Shown here in pieces: positions 58,748 to 64,000 of a DNA stretch of 64,000 nt; position 1 is the stretch's first letter; the number at the start of each line of letters is the position of its first letter. Source of the stretch: Dugong dugon (taxonomy: Eukaryota > Chordata > Mammalia > Sirenia > Dugongidae); assembly GCA_030035585.1 (NCBI GenBank), contig CM057463.1:141082736-141146735 (forward strand), read 5' to 3'. The notes below the pieces were generated by a model. It was not told where the DNA came from, ran no database searches, and saw only the letters and a program-made list of their open reading frames with translations. A program made the position numbers and the translations under genes.

Positions 58748-61485
58748 TTGAAGGAGAACCTTGTATTTTCCTATGTCTTTCATGTGGTGAATGGGGAACT
58801 TAGAATTGCTGCTAACAAAGTTTCTACTCAGCACAACTACGGTTTTGCCTTCTTCGCGTTCCAGAATGGGAGAAACGCGGTTTCCTTCTCCTTTAGCGGT
58901 ACCGTCTGTAAAGCCCTAATCTCAGCTTCGCAGCACAGAATGCCTCCCGGATTGATGGAAAGTCTGAACGGCTTCAACTACTTGAAAGGGAGAAAAGTCA
59001 TACGCTTTATTCAGGTAGACAATGCACAGGCAACTTTCTTAGGCATGTAACCCAGAGGGACTTTCCAACACAGAAAGTGAATCGTGCTCCGTTCCTCCCC
59101 AGACTGAGAGCAACAAGCGCTTGCTTTCTCTTTCAGGCAGGGAAGAAGCTACAGGCTCCTGTAAAGCATACAAGCTTTAGTCAGCAAAACTGAACCTCTT
59201 CTGCTGTCCTCTAGCTGAAGGCAGACAATCTGCCTGTTTGGCTTTGAAAGCCAGTAATACCTTCATTCCCTGGTATGCGAAATTCCCTTGGAAATCCAGG
59301 GGATTCAAATACTTGCTAGGCCTGCACTCTCCAGCCTTCTCCCACTCAGGGAACATTGGAGAAAGCAGCTTGTGCTGGGCAGACTCTTTCTTGTAACAAA
59401 ACTGAAAACTTAAGTAGATTCAGTTAAGCAGCTTGAAGGAGAAGGCTGTCTTTTGCTTTCTCTTTCATATGGTGAATAGGAAACTAAAACTCACTGCTAA
59501 CAAATGTTTTACTCAGGAGAAGTACGGTTTTGCCTCGTTAGCCTTCCAGAATGGGATAAACGCGGTTTCTCTTCTCCTTTAGCGATACCGTGTGTAAAGC
59601 CCTATTCTCAGCTTCGCAGCACAGAATGCCTCGAGGAATGCATGCTGGAAAGTCTAAACGGCTTCAACTACTTGAAAGGGAGAAAAGTCATACGCTTTAT
59701 CCAGGTAGACAATGCAGAGGCAACTTTCTTAGGCATGTAACCCAGAGGGACTTTCCAACACAGAAAGTGAATCGTGCTCCGTTCCTCCCCAGACTGAGAG
59801 CAACAAGCTCTTGCTTTCTCTTTCAGGCAGGGAAGAAGCTACAGGCTCCTGTAAAGCATACAAGCTTTAGTCAGCAAAACTGAACCTCTTCTGCTGTCCT
59901 CTAGCTGAAGGCAGACAATCTGCCTGTTTGGCTTTGAAAGCCAGTAATACCTTCATTCCCTGGTATGCGAAATTCCCTTGGAAATCCAGGGGATTCAAAT
60001 ACTTGCTAGGCCTGCACTCTCCAGCCTTCTCCCACTCAGGGAACATTGGAGAAAGCAGCTTGTGCTGGGCAGACTCTTTCTTGTAACAAAACTGAAAACT
60101 TAAGTAGATTCAGTTAAGCAGCTTGAAGGAGAAGGCTGTCTTTTGCTTTCTCTTTCATATGGTGAATAGGAAACTAAAACTCACTGCTAACAAATGTTTT
60201 ACTCAGGAGAAGTACGGTTTTGCCTCGTTAGCCTTCCAGAATGGGAGAAACGCGGTTTCTCTTCTCCTTTAGCGATACCGTGTGTAAAGCCCTATTCTCA
60301 GCTTCGCAGCACAGAATGCCTCGAGGAATGCTGGAAAGTCTGAACGGCTTCAACTACTTGAAAGGGAGAAAAGTCATACGCTTTATCCACGTAGACAATG
60401 CACAGGCAACTTTCTTAGGCATGTAACACAGAGGGACTTTCCAACACAGAAAGTGAATCGTGCTCCGTTCCTCCCCAGACTGAGAGCAACAAGCTCTTGC
60501 TTTCTCTTTCAGGCAGGGAAGAAGCTACATGCTCGTGTTAGGCACACAAGCTATAGTCAGCAAATCTGAACCTCTTCTATTGTCCTCTAGCTGAAGGCAC
60601 ACAATCTACCTGTCTGGCTTTGAAAGCCAACAGTACCATCATTCCCTGGCATGCAAACTTCCCTTAGAAACCCAGGGGATACAAATACTTGCTGGGCCTG
60701 CACCGTCCAGCCTTCTCCCACTCAGAGAACATTGGCGAAAGCAGCTTTGCTGGGCGGACTCTTTCCTCTAAGAAAACTGAAAACTTAAGTAGATTCAGTT
60801 AAGCAGCTTGAAGGAGAACGCTGTATTTTCCTATGTCTTTCATGTGGTGAATGGGGAACTTACAATTGCTGCTAACAAAGTTTCTACTCAGCACAACTAC
60901 GGTTTTGCCTCCTTCGCGTTCCAGAATGGGATAAACGCGGTTTCTCTTCTCCTTTAGCGATACCGTGTGTAAAGCCCTATTCTCAGCTTCGCAGCACAGA
61001 ATGCCTCGAGGAATGCATGCTGGAAAGTCTGAACGGCTTCAACTACTTGAAAGGGAGAAAAGTCATACGCTTTATCCAGGTAGACAATGCACAGGCAACT
61101 TTCTTAGGCATGTAACACAGAGGGACTTTCCAACACAGAAAGTGAATCGTGCTCCGTTCCTCCCCAGACTGAGAGCAACAAGCTCTTGCTTTCTCTTTCA
61201 GGCAGGGAAGAAGCTACATGCTCGTGTTAGGCACACAAGCTTTAGTCAGCAAATCGGAACCTCTTCTATTGTCCTCTAGCTGTCTACCTGTCTGGCTTTG
61301 AAAGCCAACAGTACCATCATTCCCTGGCATGCAAACTTCCCTTAGAAACCCAGGGGATACAAATACTTGCTGGGCCTGCACCGTCCAGCCTTCTCCCACT
61401 CAGAGAACATTGGCGAAAGCAGCTTTGCTGGGCGGACTCTTTCCTCTAAGAAAACTGAAAACTTAAGTAGATTCAGTTAAGCAGC
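58748..61485 (+). repeat. Four-monomer HOR unit A-B/A-B-C (2,738 bp), copy 4 of 4
   Basis: A 58748-59432 ('aagcgcttg', G at 59119), B/A hybrid 59433-60122 (690 bp), B 60123-60807 (685 bp), C 60808-61485. The C is C2-like ('aaagtttct', B-like tail) but has 'tttcatgtgg' where the other C2 copies have 'tttaatgtgg'. Confidence 0.95.
59433..60122 (+). repeat. B-C-A mosaic monomer (690 bp), copy 4
   Basis: Same mosaic and private bases; the switch to A lies in 59701-59844. Confidence 0.9.
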
Positions 61486-63537
61486 TTGAAGGAGAACCTT
61501 GTATTTTCCTATGTCTTTCATGTGGTGAATGGGGAACTTAGAATTGCTGCTAACAAAGTTTCTACTCAGCACAACTACGGTTTTGCCTTCTTCGCGTTCC
61601 AGAATGGGAGAAACGCGGTTTCCTTCTCCTTTAGCGGTACCGTCTGTAAAGCCCTAATCTCAGCTTCGCAGCACAGAATGCCTCCCGGATTGATGGAAAG
61701 TCTGAACGGCTTCAACTACTTGAAAGGGAGAAAAGTCATACGCTTTATTCAGGTAGACAATGCACAGGCAACTTTCTTAGGCATGTAACCCAGAGGGACT
61801 TTCCAACACAGAAAGTGAATCGTGCTCCGTTCCTCCCCAGACTGAGAGCAACAAGCTCTTGCTTTCTCTTTCAGGCAGGGAAGAAGCTACAGGCTCCTGT
61901 AAAGCATACAAGCTTTAGTCAGCAAAACTGAACCTCTTCTGCTGTCCTCTAGCTGAAGGCAGACAATCTGCCTGTTTGGCTTTGAAAGCCAGTAATACCT
62001 TCATTCCCTGGTATGCGAAATTCCCTTGGAAATCCAGGGGATTCAAATACTTGCTAGGCCTGCACTCTCCAGCCTTCTCCCACTCAGGGAACATTGGAGA
62101 AAGCAGCTTGTGCTGGGCAGACTCTTTCTTGTAACAAAACTGAAAACTTAAGTAGATTCAGTTAAGCAGCTTGAAGGAGAAGGCTGTCTTTTGCTTTCTC
62201 TTTCATATGGTGAATAGGAAACTAAAACTCACTGCTAACAAATGTTTTACTCAGGAGAAGTACGGTTTTGCCTCGTTAGCCTTCCAGAATGGGAGAAACG
62301 CGGTTTCTCTTCTCCTTTAGCGATACCGTGTGTAAAGCCCTATTCTCAGCTTCGCAGCACAGAATGCCTCGAGGAATGCATGCTGGAAAGTCTGAACGGC
62401 TTCAACTACTTGAAAGGGAGAAAAGTCATACGCTTTATCCACGTAGACAATGCACAGGCAACTTTCTTAGGCATGTAACCCAGAGGGACTTTCCAACACA
62501 GAAAGTGAATCGTGCTCCGTTCCTCCCCAGACTGAGAGCAACAAGCTCTTGCTTTCTCTTTCAGGCAGGGAAGAAGCTACATGCTCGTGTTAGGCACACA
62601 AGCTATAGTCAGCAAATCTGAACCTCTTCTATTGTCCTCTAGCTGAAGGCACACAATCTACCTGTCTGGCTTTGAAAGCCAACAGTACCATCATTCCCTG
62701 GCATGCAAACTTCCCTTAGAAACCCAGGGGATACAAATACTTGCTGGGCCTGCACCGTCCAGCCTTCTCCCACTCAGAGAACATTGGCGAAAGCAGCTTT
62801 GCTGGGCGGACTCTTTCCTCTAAGAAAACTGAAAACTTAAGTAGATTCAGTTAAGCAGCTTGAAGGAGAACGATGTGTTTTCCTATGTCTTTCATGTGGT
62901 GAATGGGGAACTTACAATTGCTGCTAACAAAATTTCTACTCAGCACAACTACGGTTTTGCCTCCTTCGCGTTTCAGAATGGGATAAACGCGGTTTCTCTT
63001 CTCCTTTAGCGATACCGTGTGTAAAGCCCTATTCTCAGCTTCGCAGCACAGAATGCCTCGAGGAATGCATGCTGGAAAGTCTGAACGGCTTCAACTACTT
63101 GAAAGGGAGAAAAGTCATACGCTTTATCCAGGTAGACAATGCACAGGCAACTTTCTTAGGCATGTAACACAGAGGGACTTTCCAACACAGAAAGTGAATC
63201 GTGCTCCGTTCCTCCCCAGACTGAGAGCAACAAGCTCTTGCTTTCTCTTTCAGGCAGGGAAGAAGCTACATGCTCGTGTTAGGCACACAAGCTTTAGTCA
63301 GCAAATCGGAACCTCTTCTATTGTCCTCTAGCTGTCTACCTGTCTGGCTTTGAAAGCCAACAGTACCATCATTCCCTGGCATGCAAACTTCCCTTAGAAA
63401 CCCAGGGGATACAAATACTTGCTGGGCCTGCACCGTCCAGCCTTCTCCCACTCAGAGAACATTGGCGAAAGCAGCTTTGCTGGGCGGACTCTTTCCTCTA
63501 AGAAAACTGAAAACTTAAGTAGATTCAGTTAAGCAGC
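61486..63537 (+). repeat. HOR unit, canonical A-B-C, 2,052 bp
   Basis: A 61486-62170, B 62171-62859 (689 bp), C1 62860-63537 with B-like tail. Confidence 0.95.
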
Positions 63538-64000
63538 TTGAAGGAGAACCTTGTATTTTCCTATGTCTTTCATGTGGTGAATGGGGAACTTAGAATTGCT
63601 GCTAACAAAGTTTCTACTCAGCACAACTACGGTTTTGCCTTCTTCGCGTTCCAGAATGGGAGAAACGCGGTTTCCTTCTCCTTTAGCGGTACCGTCTGTA
63701 AAGCCCTAATCTCAGCTTCGCAGCACAGAATGCCTCCCGGATTGATGGAAAGTCTGAACGGCTTCAACTACTTGAAAGGGAGAAAAGTCATACGCTTTAT
63801 TCAGGTAGACAATGCACAGGCAACTTTCTTAGGCATGTAACCCAGAGGGACTTTCCAACACAGAAAGTGAATCGTGCTCCGTTCCTCCCCAGACTGAGAG
63901 CAACAAGCTCTTGCTTTCTCTTTCAGGCAGGGAAGAAGCTACAGGCTCCTGTAAAGCATACAAGCTTTAGTCAGCAAAACTGAACCTCTTCTGCTGTCCT
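63538..64000 (+). repeat. HOR unit, partial A, 3' truncated by window edge
   Basis: The first 463 bp of a type A monomer, reaching into the distinctive A tail. The array evidently continues beyond the window. Confidence 0.95.

Larger units (their letters stand above)
1..64000 (+). repeat. Satellite array of ~683 bp monomers organised in A-B-C higher-order repeats
   Basis: The window is filled end to end by 94 tandem monomers (92 complete) in one orientation. Boundaries were set at the TTG of the conserved ttgaaggagaa motif. Three types alternate: A 685 bp, B 689 or 685 bp, C 678 bp. Same-type copies one HOR apart are almost identical, with scattered single-base differences, whereas A, B and C differ at many positions within a unit; that contrast defines a higher-order repeat. 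No transposon, unique spacer or inversion interrupts it. Known of such arrays: homogeneous HORs of this kind occur at centromeres and pericentromeric heterochromatin of animals and plants. Inferred: eukaryotic, centromere-type. The family and species are not recognised. Confidence 0.97.

Noticed and set aside
1..64000. A bacterial or phage tandem array, or a CRISPR array
   Set aside because: Repeat units are ~683 bp without short direct repeats and unique spacers, and no cas, replication or other prokaryotic gene is present over 64 kb.
1..64000. Tandem array of a multicopy gene such as rDNA, histone or tRNA genes
   Set aside because: No rRNA or tRNA motifs, no histone reading frame and no long open frame occur in the 2.05 kb unit.
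1..64000. Old retroviral or other transposon-derived repeats
   Set aside because: No long terminal repeat structure, polymerase-like frame, poly-A tail or terminal inverted repeats were seen in the monomers or between them.

Overview
The whole 64 kb window is one uninterrupted head-to-tail satellite DNA array. I see no protein gene, RNA gene, transposon, CRISPR array or unique sequence. It has the architecture of a eukaryotic, centromere- or heterochromatin-type higher-order repeat (HOR) array. I do not recognise the monomer as a named family and cannot assign a species. In monomer A, CpG is rarer than its base composition would predict, which fits a methylated, possibly vertebrate, genome; that is weak evidence.

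Layout. I phase monomers at the 'ttgaaggagaa' motif that ends the strongly conserved boundary block. On that phasing there are 94 monomers (92 complete, one partial at each end), all in the same orientation and built from three types: A (685 bp), B (689 or 685 bp) and C (678 bp). The canonical unit is A-B-C, 2,052 or 2,048 bp long; the 4 bp difference is a contraction of ATGCATGC to ATGC in B. Seventeen complete canonical units are present. The rest of the array is units in which one or more monomers are hybrids, giving periods of 1,362-1,374, 2,730-2,738 or 3,427 bp.

How the parts relate. B has its own divergent first ~130 bp but a C-like remainder, while A and C share a similar head and A has a distinct tail. 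I identify 12 hybrid or phase-breaking monomers: six that remove one monomer and six that add one. Ten switch type inside the near-invariant middle of the monomer; the other two can be explained by exchange in the tail that B and C share. With this reading the order 'A-tail to B-head, B-tail to C-head, C-tail to A-head' holds throughout, as expected from repeated unequal crossing-over one monomer out of register. Larger segmental duplications overlie this: 10,936 bp offset at the left end; 31,448 bp offset between 25.9-32.1 kb and 57.4-63.5 kb; 5,468 bp and 4,096 bp tandem offsets.

Each monomer carries several short dyad symmetries, including a perfect 15 bp one, and A carries a weak CENP-B-box-like site. 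Short open frames recur in every monomer but look like by-products of the repeat. All coordinates and comparisons were made by eye; monomer boundaries and diagnostic bases were checked individually, but no alignment or database search was run.
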